Assembly (NCBI RefSeq): GCF_010671725.1
Contig: NZ_JAAHBU010000017.1
Location: 1 to 40,168 of the forward strand
Reading direction: 5' to 3'
DNA length: 40,168 bases
Source of the DNA: Pseudomonas brassicae
GTDB lineage: Bacteria > Pseudomonadota > Gammaproteobacteria > Pseudomonadales > Pseudomonadaceae
Made by a program: the position numbers and the translations under genes. Under the pieces are notes generated by a model. The model ran no database searches and had not been told where the DNA came from. It worked only from the letters and a program-made list of their open reading frames with translations. Each line of letters starts with the position of its first letter. Position 1 is the stretch's first letter. Of the stretch, positions 28,863-38,121 are shown piece by piece.

Positions 28863-29109
28863 AAGGCAACGCGGTTTTCATGTAAAAGTCGGTCATCCAG
28901 GCGACATGCTTATTCGCTCATCGGACAAGCACCCCTCTGGCAGTGCGTTTTGCCATCAAATTCGTTAACCTGTGCACTCATTTTGTGCCCGCACCCCAAA
29001 AGGGAGCGACACGCTAAACGGGTCTGCTCCATCCGGGCAGGCAGCATTTCCCTCATCCAAGGGGAAATCCCTCTCTAAATCCCGATTTCAGCAGTGTGGT
29101 ATTTCCTTA
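28863..29109 (+). other. brnQ upstream region with possible structured leader
   Basis: About 250 bp without a gene I can support. I see TTTCCCT (29047-29053) pairing with GGGGAAA (29061-29067) close to brnQ, and a 20-codon open frame from ATG at 28906 (MLIRSSDKHP...) without a clear ribosome site. No confident -35/-10 pair is visible. Confidence 0.35.
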
Positions 29110-30423
29110 ATGAAAGTCTTGAAAGGCCAGGACATCCTGGCGCTTGGTTTTATGACGTTCGCGTTATTCGTGGGCGCAGGCAACATCATTTTCCCGCCCA
29201 TCGTCGGCCTGCAGTCCGGTCCGCACGTGTGGATGGCTGCGCTGGGCTTTCTGGTAACTGCGGTCGGCCTGCCGGTAATCACTGTGGTCGCACTGGCCAA
29301 GGTCGGTGGCGGCATGGATGCGCTGAGCAGCCCAATCGGTAAAGTCGCCGGTGGCCTGCTGGCCGCTGCCGCGTACCTCGCCGTAGGCCCGCTGTTCGCG
29401 ACCCCGCGTACCGCTACGGTATCGTTCGAAGTCGGTGTGGCACCGCTGACTGGCGAGAGCCCAACCGCGCTGTTCATCTACAGCCTGGTGTACTTCACCG
29501 TGGTACTGGCGGTGTCCATGTACCCCGGCAAGCTGCTCGACACCGTCGGCCGTTTCCTCGCACCGCTGAAAATCATCGCGCTCGCCGCGCTGGGCATCGC
29601 TGCATTCATGCTGCCCGCCGGCACCATGGGCGATGCGCAGCCCGAGTACGTGGCCGCACCGTTCTCGCAGGGCTTCATCAATGGTTACCTCACCATGGAT
29701 ACGCTGGGCGCGCTGGTGTTCGGTATCGTTATCGTCAACGCAATTCGCTCGCGTGGCGTCGACTCGCCGCAACTGATCACCCGCTACGCGATCATCGCCG
29801 GCCTGATTGCCGGTGTCGGCCTGGCGCTGGTGTACATCAGCCTGTTCCGCCTGGGCGCGGGCAGCCATGAGATCGCCTCCGGTGCCACCAATGGCGCGGC
29901 GGTGCTGCATGCGTATGTGCAGCACACCTTCGGTTCGTTGGGCAGTGGCTTCCTGGCTGTACTGATCGCGCTGGCCTGCCTGGTGACTGCGGTGGGCCTG
30001 ACCTGTGCCTGTGCCGAGTATTTCAGCCAGGTGCTGCCGCTGTCGTACCGCACGCTGGTGGTGTTGCTCGCGGGCTTCTCGCTGCTGGTGTCGAACCTGG
30101 GCCTGACCAAGCTGATCGCGTTCTCCATCCCGGTGCTGACGGCCATCTACCCGCCGTGCATCGTGCTGGTGGCGCTGAGCTTCTGCGCCGGCCTGTGGCA
30201 TTCGCAAAGCCGCATTCTGGCGCCGGTGATGGCCGTGTCGCTGCTGTTCGGTGTGATCGATGCGCTCAAGGGCGCCAACCTCGCCGGCTGGTTGCCCGAG
30301 TCGCTGGCGCACCTGCCGCTGAGCGAGCAGGGCCTGGCCTGGCTGGTGCCGTCGGTGGCAATGCTGGGCGTTGCGGTGGTCCTCGATCGCCTGCTCGGCA
30401 AGCCACGCGAAGCCATCGCCTGA
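29110..30423 (+). CDS. brnQ: Branched-chain amino acid:cation symporter, LIVCS family
   Basis: Inner-membrane transporter for Leu, Ile and Val, 437 residues with about 12 helices. The start [37 protein letters not shown] is the family signature, as is [18 protein letters not shown]. The frame is open upstream to 28972, but family alignment and the hydrophobic start favour ATG 29110. No good Shine-Dalgarno precedes it (GTGTGGTATTTCCTTA), which suggests weak or regulated initiation. It is flanked by terminators and therefore monocistronic. Confidence 0.94.
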   Translation: MKVLKGQDILALGFMTFALFVGAGNIIFPPIVGLQSGPHVWMAALGFLVTAVGLPVITVVALAKVGGGMDALSSPIGKVAGGLLAAAAYLAVGPLFATPRTATVSFEVGVAPLTGESPTALFIYSLVYFTVVLAVSMYPGKLLDTVGRFLAPLKIIALAALGIAAFMLPAGTMGDAQPEYVAAPFSQGFINGYLTMDTLGALVFGIVIVNAIRSRGVDSPQLITRYAIIAGLIAGVGLALVYISLFRLGAGSHEIASGATNGAAVLHAYVQHTFGSLGSGFLAVLIALACLVTAVGLTCACAEYFSQVLPLSYRTLVVLLAGFSLLVSNLGLTKLIAFSIPVLTAIYPPCIVLVALSFCAGLWHSQSRILAPVMAVSLLFGVIDALKGANLAGWLPESLAHLPLSEQGLAWLVPSVAMLGVAVVLDRLLGKPREAIA

Positions 30424-30485
30424 GGCGCTGCCTGGTTCGGCGTGGGCCACAAGCCATGATCGCCCGCCCCGGCAGTTCCTGAACT

Positions 30486-30519
30486 AAGCCCTGCATCCTG
30501 ACTGGATGCGGGGCTTTTT
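30486..30519 (+). terminator. Intrinsic terminator after brnQ
   Basis: Stem AAGCCCTGCATCC / GGATGCGGGGCTT (one T/G wobble), 5-base loop, ending in five T. Confidence 0.85.
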
Positions 30520-30609
30520 CGTTGGGGGTGGCGTGTACGTGTCTTTTTTCCGCTGGCGGCGTCGAAAGGCGGTCGATGCACGATCCTGTGCCTTTTCCTC
30601 GGGAGCGCC

Positions 30610-31350
30610 ATGAGCTTCATTCTGAACAACCTGGTCAATCTGTTCGCTGCCTGCTGGTTCGTCGCCTGTTGGGGCGGCTACACCCGCTATGCCACCTGGA
30701 AAGCCCGGGACACCGCGTGCCTGGCCAGTGTCATGCACCTGTACCGTGAAGACTGGATGCGCCGCATGCTGCTGCGCGACAACCGCATCGCCGACGCCAG
30801 CGTGATCGGCAACCTGGAGCGCAATGCGTCGTTCTTCGCCTCCAGTACGCTGATCATCCTGGCCGGTATCCTCACGGTACTGGGGGCTTCGGACCGCGCG
30901 CTGTCGTTGCTGGCCGACCTGCCCCTGGTGCAGCAGGCGTCGCAAGGCATGTCGGAGATCAAGTTGCTGTGCCTGGCGATGGTCTTCGTGTATGCCTTTT
31001 TCACCTTCAGCTGGTGCATGCGCCAATACAACTTCGCGGCGGTGCTGGTGGGTTCGGCACCGATGATCGGTGAACGCCAGGTCAGCGAGCAGGAGCGCAA
31101 GGCCTTTGCCCTGCGGGGTGCGCGGGTGATCTCGCTGGCGGCCAACCAGTTCAACTTCGGCTTGCGTTCCTACTATTTCGGCATGGCACTGCTCAGCTGG
31201 TTCATCAGCCCATGGTTGTTGATTCTGATGAGTACCGGCGTGGTGCTGGTGCTGTACCGCCGCGAATTTCATTCCGACGTGCTCGACGTGATGGTCTATA
31301 CCCCTACAGAGGCACCATTGCCTGAGCCGAACAAGGAACCGGTTGGATGA
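30610..31350 (+). CDS. DUF599 membrane protein
   Basis: Membrane protein of 246 residues with four likely transmembrane helices: about 5-22, 82-100, 115-140 and 190-220. The run YREDWMRRMLLRDNRIADASVIGNLERNASFFASSTLIILAG matches the DUF599 family, whose function is unknown to me. The ATG has GGGAG about 5 bases upstream. Its stop overlaps the start of the MAPEG gene (ATGA), so the two are coupled. The C-terminal tail is soluble and Pro/Glu-rich. Confidence 0.85.
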   Translation: MSFILNNLVNLFAACWFVACWGGYTRYATWKARDTACLASVMHLYREDWMRRMLLRDNRIADASVIGNLERNASFFASSTLIILAGILTVLGASDRALSLLADLPLVQQASQGMSEIKLLCLAMVFVYAFFTFSWCMRQYNFAAVLVGSAPMIGERQVSEQERKAFALRGARVISLAANQFNFGLRSYYFGMALLSWFISPWLLILMSTGVVLVLYRREFHSDVLDVMVYTPTEAPLPEPNKEPVG

Positions 31351-31748
31351 GCATCCCTTTCTGGTGTGTATTTATCAGTGCACTGCTGATTTTCGTGGCG
31401 CGGGTGCCGGTGGCACGCGCCATGAAAGCGCAGGGCGGGTATGACAACCACCTGCCACGCAGCCAGCAGGCCCAACTGACCGGGCTGGGCGCGCGTGCAG
31501 TGGCCGCGCACCAGAACAGTTTCGAAGCCTTCCTGTTGTTTGCCGTAGGTGTACTGATGGCCCATACCACGCAAACCCAGGGGTTTCTGATCGATACCCT
31601 GGCGATCATTTTTGTGTTGGCACGCATTATCTATCTGCCGTTGTACTGGTATGACCTGGCCTGGCAGCGCAGCCTGGTCTGGTCGGTTGGGCTGATCAGT
31701 TCATTGTTGTTGATGTTGAGCCCGACCTTTCGGCAACTGTTGGCCTGA
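31347..31748 (+). CDS. MAPEG-family membrane protein
   Basis: Membrane protein of 133 residues with four hydrophobic helices. PRSQQAQLTGLGARAVAAHQNSFEAFLLFAVGVLMA carries the MAPEG motif (RA-AHQN-E---LF), where Arg, Asn and Glu form the glutathione-binding centre in eukaryotic relatives. Bacterial members are mostly uncharacterised. It is translated with the DUF599 gene through a 4-base overlap and followed by a terminator. Confidence 0.87.
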   Translation: MSIPFWCVFISALLIFVARVPVARAMKAQGGYDNHLPRSQQAQLTGLGARAVAAHQNSFEAFLLFAVGVLMAHTTQTQGFLIDTLAIIFVLARIIYLPLYWYDLAWQRSLVWSVGLISSLLLMLSPTFRQLLA

Positions 31749-31751
31749 CAT

Positions 31752-31779
31752 AAAAAACCCGACCGAAGTCGGGTTTTTT
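31752..31779. terminator. Bidirectional intrinsic terminator
   Basis: Perfect 12-bp stem AAAAAACCCGAC / GTCGGGTTTTTT around CGAA, between the convergent MAPEG and small lipoprotein genes. Confidence 0.9.
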
Positions 31780-31793
31780 ATTGGCGCTGTTAC

Positions 31794-32075
31794 TTACTTG
31801 GCTGGTTCTGCCGGGGTCGCTTCTGGCGCTGGGGTCACAGGGGCAGCCTGTTTGGCTTCCTCTGCGCGCTTTTGTTCGGCTTCAGCACTGTCTTTGGCGG
31901 CTTCGGCGTTTTCTTTCGCAGCGTCATTCATCTTATCCTGAGCATCGTCCATCTTCTCCTGGGCCTGCTCAGCATGTTTCTGGGCGTCTTGGGCTTTGTC
32001 TTCGCTGGCTTTATCGCAGGCAGCGAGGCCCAGGGCGGCGGCAAGCATCACGGCAAAAGCAAAGGGTTTACGCAT
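31794..32075 (-). CDS. Small Ala/Glu/Lys-rich coiled-coil lipoprotein
   Basis: Protein of 93 residues. The signal peptide ends GLAAC (Cys20). The mature part DKASEDKAQDAQKHAEQAQEKMDDAQDKMNDAAKENAEAAKDS has Ala every few residues with alternating charges, so it should form one long helix or coiled coil. A Pro/Ala tail (APVTPAPEATPAEPAK) follows. Asp directly after the lipidated Cys suggests the inner membrane by the enterobacterial sorting rule, though this rule is weaker in Pseudomonas. An AAGGAGAAACACC ribosome site supports the start. The function is unknown. Confidence 0.8.
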   Translation of the reverse strand: MRKPFAFAVMLAAALGLAACDKASEDKAQDAQKHAEQAQEKMDDAQDKMNDAAKENAEAAKDSAEAEQKRAEEAKQAAPVTPAPEATPAEPAK

Positions 32076-32215
32076 GGGGTGTTTCTCCTTGTGGAATAGG
32101 GTTACTTGAACTATCTGAGTTCAAGTAAGCGGTATAAGTTCCACAGCGGTTTCACATATATAAGTATCGGTTCCATATAGACTTTCCTTCAGGCTTATGC
32201 AGTGTCTGGAGGGCT

Positions 32216-32710
32216 ATGCAAGCAGAGGTCGTCATGCAACAGTCGCCCTTGATGGCCCAGGCCGAGCGCTTCCTCTCGGCATTGCGCCATTGCCAGGTTT
32301 TGCAGATGCGCGTGGAGCACGCCGATGCCGATGGCGTAACCCTGTGCCTGCCGTATTCGGCGCAGATCGTGGGCAACCCCGCGAGCGGTGCGATCCATGG
32401 CGGCGCGATCACGACCCTGATGGACACTGCGCTGGGCATGGCCACGCTGTGCGTGCTGCCCGCCTTCGAGGTCTGCCCGACGCTGGACCTGCGCATCGAC
32501 TATATGCACCCGGGGCTGGCGGATCAGCCCGTGTACGGTCATGCGCAATGCTACCGCGTGACGCGTGACGTGATCTTCATCCGCGGCAGCGCCTATCAGC
32601 TCGACCCTGGCCAGCCGATCGCCCAGGTCGTCGGCACCTACATGCGCCTGGGCAAGGCTATCAAGGGTGGCCTGGCATTTGCCAAGCGCCTTGATGGGCC
32701 GCTGCAATGA
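32216..32710 (+). CDS. PaaI-type hotdog thioesterase (first of a pair)
   Basis: Cytoplasmic 4HBT-fold protein of 164 residues. [24 protein letters not shown] has the HGG motif and the Asp of the PaaI/acyl-CoA thioesterase group, and [22 protein letters not shown] is the following strand pair. The preferred start ATG 32216 follows GGAGGG at 32208. Its stop overlaps the next gene's start (ATGA), so the two hotdog proteins are made together. The substrate is unknown; probably an acyl- or aryl-CoA. Confidence 0.85.
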   Translation: MQAEVVMQQSPLMAQAERFLSALRHCQVLQMRVEHADADGVTLCLPYSAQIVGNPASGAIHGGAITTLMDTALGMATLCVLPAFEVCPTLDLRIDYMHPGLADQPVYGHAQCYRVTRDVIFIRGSAYQLDPGQPIAQVVGTYMRLGKAIKGGLAFAKRLDGPLQ

Positions 32711-33168
32711 TTCCGGCCGAGGTCCATGCGCAACTGCGCCAGGCCCATGTCCAGGGCAACTATGCACCGCTGCTGCAACTGATTCCCTATGCAGGGCTGA
32801 TCGGCATCGAGTGCAGCCGCGACGGCGACGACCTGCTGTTTCGCTTGCCGGCCAGCCCCGAAAACATCGGCAACCCGTTGTTGCCGGCGATTCACGGCGG
32901 GGTCATCGCAGGCTTCATGGAGTTGTCGGCGGCGCTGTACCTGTTGATCTTCAGCGAGAGCGCGACGATCCCGAAAATCATCGATTTCTCTATCGACTAC
33001 CTGCGTGCGGGGTTGTACCGCGATACCTATGCGCGCTGCCAGCTATGGCGCCAGGGGCGACGCGTGACCAACGTCGCGATCACTGCCTGGCAGGCCGCCC
33101 CGGCAGAGCCGATCGCCACGGCGCGGGCACATTTCAAAATCAAAGAACTGTCTGGGCCCTTGAAATAG
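32707..33168 (+). CDS. PaaI-type hotdog thioesterase (second of a pair)
   Basis: Cytoplasmic 4HBT-fold protein of 153 residues. [23 protein letters not shown] aligns with the first paralogue but has Glu where that has the catalytic Asp. Either acid can serve in hotdog thioesterases, so activity is plausible. [22 protein letters not shown] is the matching strand pair. The last codons and the stop contain the -35 of the htpG heat-shock promoter. A heteromer with the first protein is possible but unproven. Confidence 0.84.
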   Translation: MIPAEVHAQLRQAHVQGNYAPLLQLIPYAGLIGIECSRDGDDLLFRLPASPENIGNPLLPAIHGGVIAGFMELSAALYLLIFSESATIPKIIDFSIDYLRAGLYRDTYARCQLWRQGRRVTNVAITAWQAAPAEPIATARAHFKIKELSGPLK

Positions 33169-33186
33169 GTCGGCCCGCCCCCATCT
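33159..33186 (+). promoter_or_regulatory. Sigma-32 heat-shock promoter for htpG
   Basis: CTTGAAA (33159-33165), 13-bp spacer, CCCCATCT (33179-33186): a near-perfect match to the sigma-32 consensus CTTGAAA / CCCCATNT. The -35 is embedded in the last codons of the thioesterase gene. It lies about 93 bp upstream of the htpG ATG. Confidence 0.85.
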
Positions 33187-33278
33187 GCTGTTCATCCCGC
33201 CACAAAAGGCCGGACGCTGCCCCGTGTGGTGCCGTCGGCCCGAGTGACTACTGCCATCAGATCGGAGTGTTGAAGACC

Positions 33279-35183
33279 ATGAGTGTGGAAACTCAAAAAG
33301 AAACCCTGGGCTTCCAGACCGAGGTGAAGCAGCTGCTGCACCTCATGATCCATTCGCTGTATTCGAACAAGGAAATTTTCCTTCGCGAACTGATTTCCAA
33401 TGCCTCCGACGCCGTGGACAAGCTGCGCTTCGAGGCCCTGGCCAAGCCGGAGCTGCTTGAAGGCGGCGCCGACCTCAAGATCCGTGTGAGCTTCGACAAG
33501 GCGGCCAACACCGTCACCCTCGAAGACAATGGCATCGGCATGAACCGCGATGACGTGATCACCCACCTGGGTACCATCGCCAAGTCCGGCACCGCCGACT
33601 TCATGAAGAACCTGTCCGGCGACCAGAAGAAGGACTCGCACCTGATCGGTCAGTTCGGCGTGGGCTTCTACTCGGCGTTCATCGTTGCCGACAAGGTCGA
33701 TGTATACAGCCGTCGTGCCGGTACGCCGGCTGCTGAAGGCGTGCACTGGTCGTCCCAGGGCGAAGGCGAATTCGAAGTGGCCACCGTCGAGAAAGCCGAG
33801 CGCGGTACGCGCATCGTGCTGCACCTGAAAAAGGGTGAAGACGAGTTTGCCGATGGCTGGCGCCTGCGCAACATCATCAAGAAGTACTCCGACCATATCG
33901 CCTTGCCGATCGAGCTGCCCAAGGAAGCCGAAGCGGTCGAGGGCGAAGAGCCGCCGGCGCAGGAGTGGGAAACCGTCAACCGCGCCAGCGCACTGTGGAC
34001 CCGTCCGCGTACCGAGATCAAGGACGAGGAGTACCAGGAGTTCTACAAGCACATCGGTCACGATTTCGAGAACCCGCTGGCCTGGAGCCACAACAAGGTC
34101 GAAGGCAAGCTGGAGTACAGCTCGCTGCTGTTCGTGCCGGGGCGTGCCCCGTTCGACCTGTACCAGCGCGAAGCACCGCGTGGCCTCAAGCTGTACGTAC
34201 AGCGCGTATTTGTGATGGACCAGGCCGAGTCGTTCCTGCCGCTGTACCTGCGCTTCATCAAGGGCGTAGTCGACTCCAACGATCTGTCGCTGAACGTCTC
34301 GCGGGAGATCCTGCAGAAAGACCCGATCATCGACTCGATGAAGTCGGCACTCACCAAGCGCGTGCTGGACATGCTCGAGAAGCTGGCCAAGAACGAGCCT
34401 GAGCAGTACAAGGGTTTCTGGAAGAACTTCGGCCAGGTGCTCAAGGAAGGCCCGGCCGAAGACTTCGCCAACAAGGAGAAGATCGCCGGCCTGCTGCGCT
34501 TTGCCTCCACCAGCGACGACAGCGGCGAGCAGAGCGTGTCTCTGGCCGACTACCTGGCGCGCGCCAAGGACGGTCAGGACAAGATCTACTTCCTCACCGG
34601 CGAATCCTACGCACAGGTCAAGAACAGCCCGCACCTGGAGGTCTTCCGCAAGAAAGGCATCGAAGTGCTGCTGCTGACCGACCGTATCGACGAGTGGCTG
34701 ATGAGCTACCTGAGCGATTTCGACGGCAAAGGCTTCGTCGACGTTGCCCGCGGCGACCTGGACCTGGGCAAGCTGGACTCCGACGAGGACAAGAAGGCCC
34801 AGGAAGAAGTGGCCAAGGACAAGGAAGGCCTGGTAGAGCGCCTCAAGGCTGCACTGGGCGATACCGTCAGCGAAGTGCGCGTGTCGCACCGTCTGACCGA
34901 TTCGCCGGCGATCCTGGCCATCGGTGAGCAGGACATGGGCCTGCAGATGCGCCAGATCCTCGAGGCCAGCGGCCAGAAGGTGCCGGACTCCAAGCCGATC
35001 TTCGAATTCAACCCTGGCCACCCGCTGATCGAGAAGCTGGACAACGAGCAGAGCGAAGACCGTTTCGCCGACTTCTCGCACATCCTCTTCGACCAGGCGG
35101 CGCTGGCGGCGGGCGACAGCCTCAAGGATCCGGCGGCGTATGTGCGCCGGCTGAACAAGCTGCTGGTCGAGCTGTCGGCTTAA
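33279..35183 (+). CDS. htpG: Molecular chaperone HtpG (Hsp90)
   Basis: Cytosolic Hsp90 of 634 residues, the usual Pseudomonas length. GHKL ATP-site motifs are all there: [19 protein letters not shown] with the Glu and Asn, [21 protein letters not shown] and [17 protein letters not shown]. The middle-domain segment [15 protein letters not shown] and a C-terminal dimerisation region follow. ATG 33279 ([20 protein letters not shown]) is the start; the upstream open frame is thioesterase and leader sequence read out of frame. Heat control is clear from the sigma-32 promoter, and a terminator follows. Confidence 0.98.
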   Translation: MSVETQKETLGFQTEVKQLLHLMIHSLYSNKEIFLRELISNASDAVDKLRFEALAKPELLEGGADLKIRVSFDKAANTVTLEDNGIGMNRDDVITHLGTIAKSGTADFMKNLSGDQKKDSHLIGQFGVGFYSAFIVADKVDVYSRRAGTPAAEGVHWSSQGEGEFEVATVEKAERGTRIVLHLKKGEDEFADGWRLRNIIKKYSDHIALPIELPKEAEAVEGEEPPAQEWETVNRASALWTRPRTEIKDEEYQEFYKHIGHDFENPLAWSHNKVEGKLEYSSLLFVPGRAPFDLYQREAPRGLKLYVQRVFVMDQAESFLPLYLRFIKGVVDSNDLSLNVSREILQKDPIIDSMKSALTKRVLDMLEKLAKNEPEQYKGFWKNFGQVLKEGPAEDFANKEKIAGLLRFASTSDDSGEQSVSLADYLARAKDGQDKIYFLTGESYAQVKNSPHLEVFRKKGIEVLLLTDRIDEWLMSYLSDFDGKGFVDVARGDLDLGKLDSDEDKKAQEEVAKDKEGLVERLKAALGDTVSEVRVSHRLTDSPAILAIGEQDMGLQMRQILEASGQKVPDSKPIFEFNPGHPLIEKLDNEQSEDRFADFSHILFDQAALAAGDSLKDPAAYVRRLNKLLVELSA

Positions 35184-35194
35184 GCAGTTGCAGG

Positions 35195-35219
35195 AAAGCC
35201 CGCTTCGGCGGGCTTTTTT
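35195..35219 (+). terminator. Intrinsic terminator after htpG
   Basis: Stem AAAGCCCGC / GCGGGCTTT with a TTCG tetraloop and six T. Confidence 0.9.
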
Positions 35220-35239
35220 CATTGTGCAAGGAGGGGTTC

Positions 35240-35965
35240 ATGAGCAACGTCACAATCGAGTCGCTGGTGTATCACATCGCGGGCAAGCCGTTTGAAAGCC
35301 GCCTGGTGTACACCCACGGTGCCAAGGAGCAGCCGGGCCTGGTGATGGCGCCGAACTGGATGGGCATCGGTGAAGGGGCCGAGCGTATCGCCAAGGCAGT
35401 TGCGGCACAGGGCTATGTCGTACTGATTGCCGACCTGTACGGGCAGTCGGTGCGTCCGCAAAACGCCGATGAGGCCGGGGCGGCGATGATGCCGCTGAAA
35501 AATGACCGCGCCGAGCTGCGCAAGCGCATGCAGGCGGCACTGGATCAACTGCTGGGGCAGTCCCGTGCGGTGCTGACCCCTGGCAAGCTGGCCGCGTTCG
35601 GCTTCTGCTTTGGCGGCTGTTGTGCGCTGGAACTGGCCCGCCATGGTGCGCCGCTGGATGCGGTGGTGTCCTTCCATGGCACGCTGGACACGCCGAACGT
35701 GGCGGATGCCGGCAAGATCAAGGGGTCGGTGCTGGTGTTGCATGGCGCGGATGATCCGCTGGTGCCGCGCGAGCAGCTGCCGGCGTTCGAGGCCGAGATG
35801 AATGCGGCCAAGGTCGATTGGCAATTGATCAGCTATGGTGGCGCGGTGCATTCGTTCACCGACCTGGCGGCGAACGTACCAGGCAAGATGAAGTACGACG
35901 CCAGGACGTCCAAGCGGGCGTACCAGGCGATGCACAACCTGCTTCAGGAAGTGTTCCAGGCCTGA
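35240..35965 (+). CDS. Dienelactone hydrolase family protein
   Basis: Alpha/beta hydrolase of 241 residues with the DLH Cys-Asp-His triad: Cys123 in GFCFGGCCAL, Asp171/172 in LHGADDPLVP, and His204 in GGAVHSFTD. Family members hydrolyse dienelactones or related esters; no aromatic-degradation genes are nearby, so the substrate is open. ATG 35240 is chosen because AAGGAGGGG lies directly upstream; the ATG-like start at 35222 falls inside the terminator. It is separated from htpG by that terminator and has no clear promoter of its own, so readthrough is possible. Confidence 0.88.
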   Translation: MSNVTIESLVYHIAGKPFESRLVYTHGAKEQPGLVMAPNWMGIGEGAERIAKAVAAQGYVVLIADLYGQSVRPQNADEAGAAMMPLKNDRAELRKRMQAALDQLLGQSRAVLTPGKLAAFGFCFGGCCALELARHGAPLDAVVSFHGTLDTPNVADAGKIKGSVLVLHGADDPLVPREQLPAFEAEMNAAKVDWQLISYGGAVHSFTDLAANVPGKMKYDARTSKRAYQAMHNLLQEVFQA

Positions 35966-36016
35966 GGCACGGCCGGCTCCTGCAGGTACGGTGGCGCTCT
36001 CAGAGACGGCGCCATC

Positions 36017-36059
36017 CTTGTGGGAGCTGGCTTGCCAGCGAACGACCGCGTAGCGGTCG
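36017..36059. repeat. REP sequence with adjoining hairpin
   Basis: CTTGTGGGAGCTGGCTTGCC then AGCGAA (36017-36042) is a REP copy. It runs into a perfect 7-bp hairpin CGACCGC-GTA-GCGGTCG (36043-36059). There is no T run, so it is not a standard terminator, although it sits between convergent genes. Confidence 0.8.
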
Positions 36060-36067
36060 CAGCACGC

Positions 36068-36928
36068 TCAGGGCAACTCGATCCGTCCGATCTCACCCGG
36101 CACCACCGGCCAATCCCCGGCCGCCCAGCGTGCCCGCGCCTGCTCGATCAGCGCCGGGTCACTGGCGACGAAATTCCAGTTCATCCGCCGCGGCCCATCC
36201 AGCGCCGCACCACCAATCACCACCAGATGGCACTCGCTGTCGGCGTACAGGCTCATCGCCTCGCCGTGCGGCAGGACCACCAGGCTGCACGGCTCCAGCA
36301 CCTCGTCATTCAGGCTGGCCTCGCCATCAATCACGTAAACGGCCCGCTCGGCATGCTCGTCCGGGATCAGCAGGGTCGTCGCCGCCTGCATGCGCACTTC
36401 GGCATACAGGGTCGGCGACAGCACCGGTACCGGTGAGGTGAGGCAGAACCCGCTGCCGGCAATCATGCGGATGCTCACCCCCATGGCGTCGCTGTTGGGC
36501 AGGCTGGCAGCCGGGTGGTGGCTGTAATGCCCCGGCCCCTGTTCATGCGCCCTGGGCGACGCCAGCCACACCTGCAGGCCATGCAGGCGCTTGGGCTGGG
36601 CCAGCAGGTCGGCCGGGGTGCGCTCCACATGCGCCACGGCGCTGCCCGCGGTCATCCAGCTCACTTCGCCCGGTTTTACGCGTTGGTCCGAGCCCAGGCT
36701 GTCTTTGTGCTGCAGTTCGCCATCAAACAGGTAGGTGAGGGTGGACAGGCCGATATGCGGGTGCTGGCGGATATCCATGCCATGCCCGGCTGCATACTCG
36801 GTTGCAAGCATGTGGTCGAAGAATACGAACGGGCCGACGCTGCGGCACTTGGCTGACGGCAGCGGGCGCAGGATGGGCTGGCCTTCGACAGACTCGGCGC
36901 GTGGGCGGATCACCAGGGGAGGGTTCAT
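36068..36928 (-). CDS. Pirin family protein
   Basis: Bicupin of 286 residues. The Fe-binding set of pirins is present: His56 and His58 in QHPHIGLSTLTYLFDG, His100 and Glu102 in GSAVAHVE. PGEVSWMTAGSA and LHGLQVWLASP are typical. Some pirins are quercetinases or regulators; the role here is unknown. The start ATG 36928 has GGAG about 7 bases upstream; the longer open frame to 37213 overlaps the divergent amidohydrolase gene and is rejected. The C-terminal domain ends VVPGEIGRIELP. Confidence 0.93.
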   Translation of the reverse strand: MNPPLVIRPRAESVEGQPILRPLPSAKCRSVGPFVFFDHMLATEYAAGHGMDIRQHPHIGLSTLTYLFDGELQHKDSLGSDQRVKPGEVSWMTAGSAVAHVERTPADLLAQPKRLHGLQVWLASPRAHEQGPGHYSHHPAASLPNSDAMGVSIRMIAGSGFCLTSPVPVLSPTLYAEVRMQAATTLLIPDEHAERAVYVIDGEASLNDEVLEPCSLVVLPHGEAMSLYADSECHLVVIGGAALDGPRRMNWNFVASDPALIEQARARWAAGDWPVVPGEIGRIELP

Positions 36929-37042
36929 CACAGGCTCCAGGCCAGATGGAAATATCTGGAAGCATAACCTGCCTGCGGGCGGTGCTGAACCGTTACGCGA
37001 GCGGGCGGGTCTACCCTGTCTGATGCACATAAGGGGAATGCA

Positions 37043-38047
37043 ATGGTAGTCCGGGGGCTGGGATGGCTGGTGGTGTCGATGATGGTGCTGGGCAGCGCCC
37101 AGGCGCGCGAGTATCGCTACAGCGATGCGCACCTGCATTACGTCGACTTCTTTCAGGAAAGCGCCGGCATGGATGAGCTGCTCAAGGCGATGGACGCCGC
37201 GCGCATTGATCAATCAATGATCTCCGGGGTGTCGGTGGCCAAGAAATGGCATGAGGACGAACCCAAGCGGCCACGCTATTACGCCGGTGATGATGCCGAT
37301 GCCTACTGGTACAGCGCCACCGATATCTACGTGGCGGCAGCCTTGCAGAAACTGCCGGAGCCGCAGCGACGTCGCTTTCATCCGTTTCTCACCGGGTTCA
37401 ATCCGGTGGACAAGAACGCCGCCGCCCATGTCGAGCGCATGCTCGAACTGTATCCCGGTGTGTGGCAGGGCATCGGCGAGGTGTTCACCCGCCACGACGA
37501 TCTTACGGCGCTGACCAGCGGTGACACGCCGCGGGCCAACAACGAGGCGCTGACGCTCATCTATCATCTGGCGGCCGAACACGACATGCCGGTGCTGGTC
37601 CACTCCAACATCACCTCCAAGCGCGAACGCAACCCGTTGTACCTGGCGGAAATCGAAACGCCGCTGCGCAATCACCCGCATACCCGCTTCATCTGGGCGC
37701 ATGCGGGCACCAGCATGGAGATTCACCGGCACCAGGCGCAACTGGACTTCCTGCTGCCGACCCTGACGCGGATGCTCGAGGCCTACCCGAACCTGTATAT
37801 CGACTTGTCCTGGAGTGTGCTGCAGCCCTATCTGCTGGATGACCAGGGGGTGCCAAGGGCCGAGTGGGTGGCGCTGGTGGAGCGCTTCCCAGAGCGCTTC
37901 ATGCTCGGCTCCGACGTGGTCGGGCGCTTCAACAGCCTGGGCGAGCAGTTGCATGGCTTCGACCCGTTCCTGGATGCGTTGCCCGCCGAGGTGGCGCAGA
38001 GGGTGGCGCGGGACAATTTTCTCGCGATACTGCCCAAGCCACGCTGA
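37043..38047 (+). CDS. Exported amidohydrolase-family (TIM-barrel) protein
   Basis: Protein of 334 residues with signal peptide MVVRGLGWLVVSMMVLGSAQA. The amidohydrolase-2 metal ligands are visible: His30/His32 in DAHLHYVDF, His in PVLVHSNITS, His in FIWAHAGTS, and the final Asp in FMLGSDVVGRF. Members hydrolyse or decarboxylate small cyclic or aromatic substrates; most are cytoplasmic, so the signal peptide is notable. AAGGGG supports the start. It is divergent from pirin, and the Pho-box-like site follows its end. Confidence 0.87.
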   Translation: MVVRGLGWLVVSMMVLGSAQAREYRYSDAHLHYVDFFQESAGMDELLKAMDAARIDQSMISGVSVAKKWHEDEPKRPRYYAGDDADAYWYSATDIYVAAALQKLPEPQRRRFHPFLTGFNPVDKNAAAHVERMLELYPGVWQGIGEVFTRHDDLTALTSGDTPRANNEALTLIYHLAAEHDMPVLVHSNITSKRERNPLYLAEIETPLRNHPHTRFIWAHAGTSMEIHRHQAQLDFLLPTLTRMLEAYPNLYIDLSWSVLQPYLLDDQGVPRAEWVALVERFPERFMLGSDVVGRFNSLGEQLHGFDPFLDALPAEVAQRVARDNFLAILPKPR

Positions 38048-38059
38048 TCAGTCAGGTTG

Positions 38060-38093
38060 ATGTCATCAACCTGTCATGCAAGCTCCCTAGCCT
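38060..38093 (+). promoter_or_regulatory. Pho-box-like direct repeat with -10, upstream of the DUF4426 gene
   Basis: ATGTCAT (38060-38066), CAAC, CTGTCAT (38071-38077): two 7-mers at 11-bp pitch, 13 of 14 positions matching the PhoB half-site CTGTCAT. A -10-like TAGCCT (38088-38093) lies 10 bp downstream, as in PhoB-activated promoters where the box replaces the -35. It is 28 bp upstream of the DUF4426 ATG. Function is inferred. Confidence 0.55.
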
Positions 38094-38121
38094 GCCGCCA
38101 TCAACCCAGAGAGAGAGCGGT

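Noticed and set aside
32667-33278. Long upstream extension of htpG
   Set aside because: This frame crosses the second thioesterase gene out of register and the htpG promoter; Hsp90 proteins start at [15 protein letters not shown].
36929-37213. Upstream extension of the pirin gene
   Set aside because: It overlaps the signal-peptide region of the divergent amidohydrolase, and its translation has no family similarity. ATG 36928 has a ribosome site.
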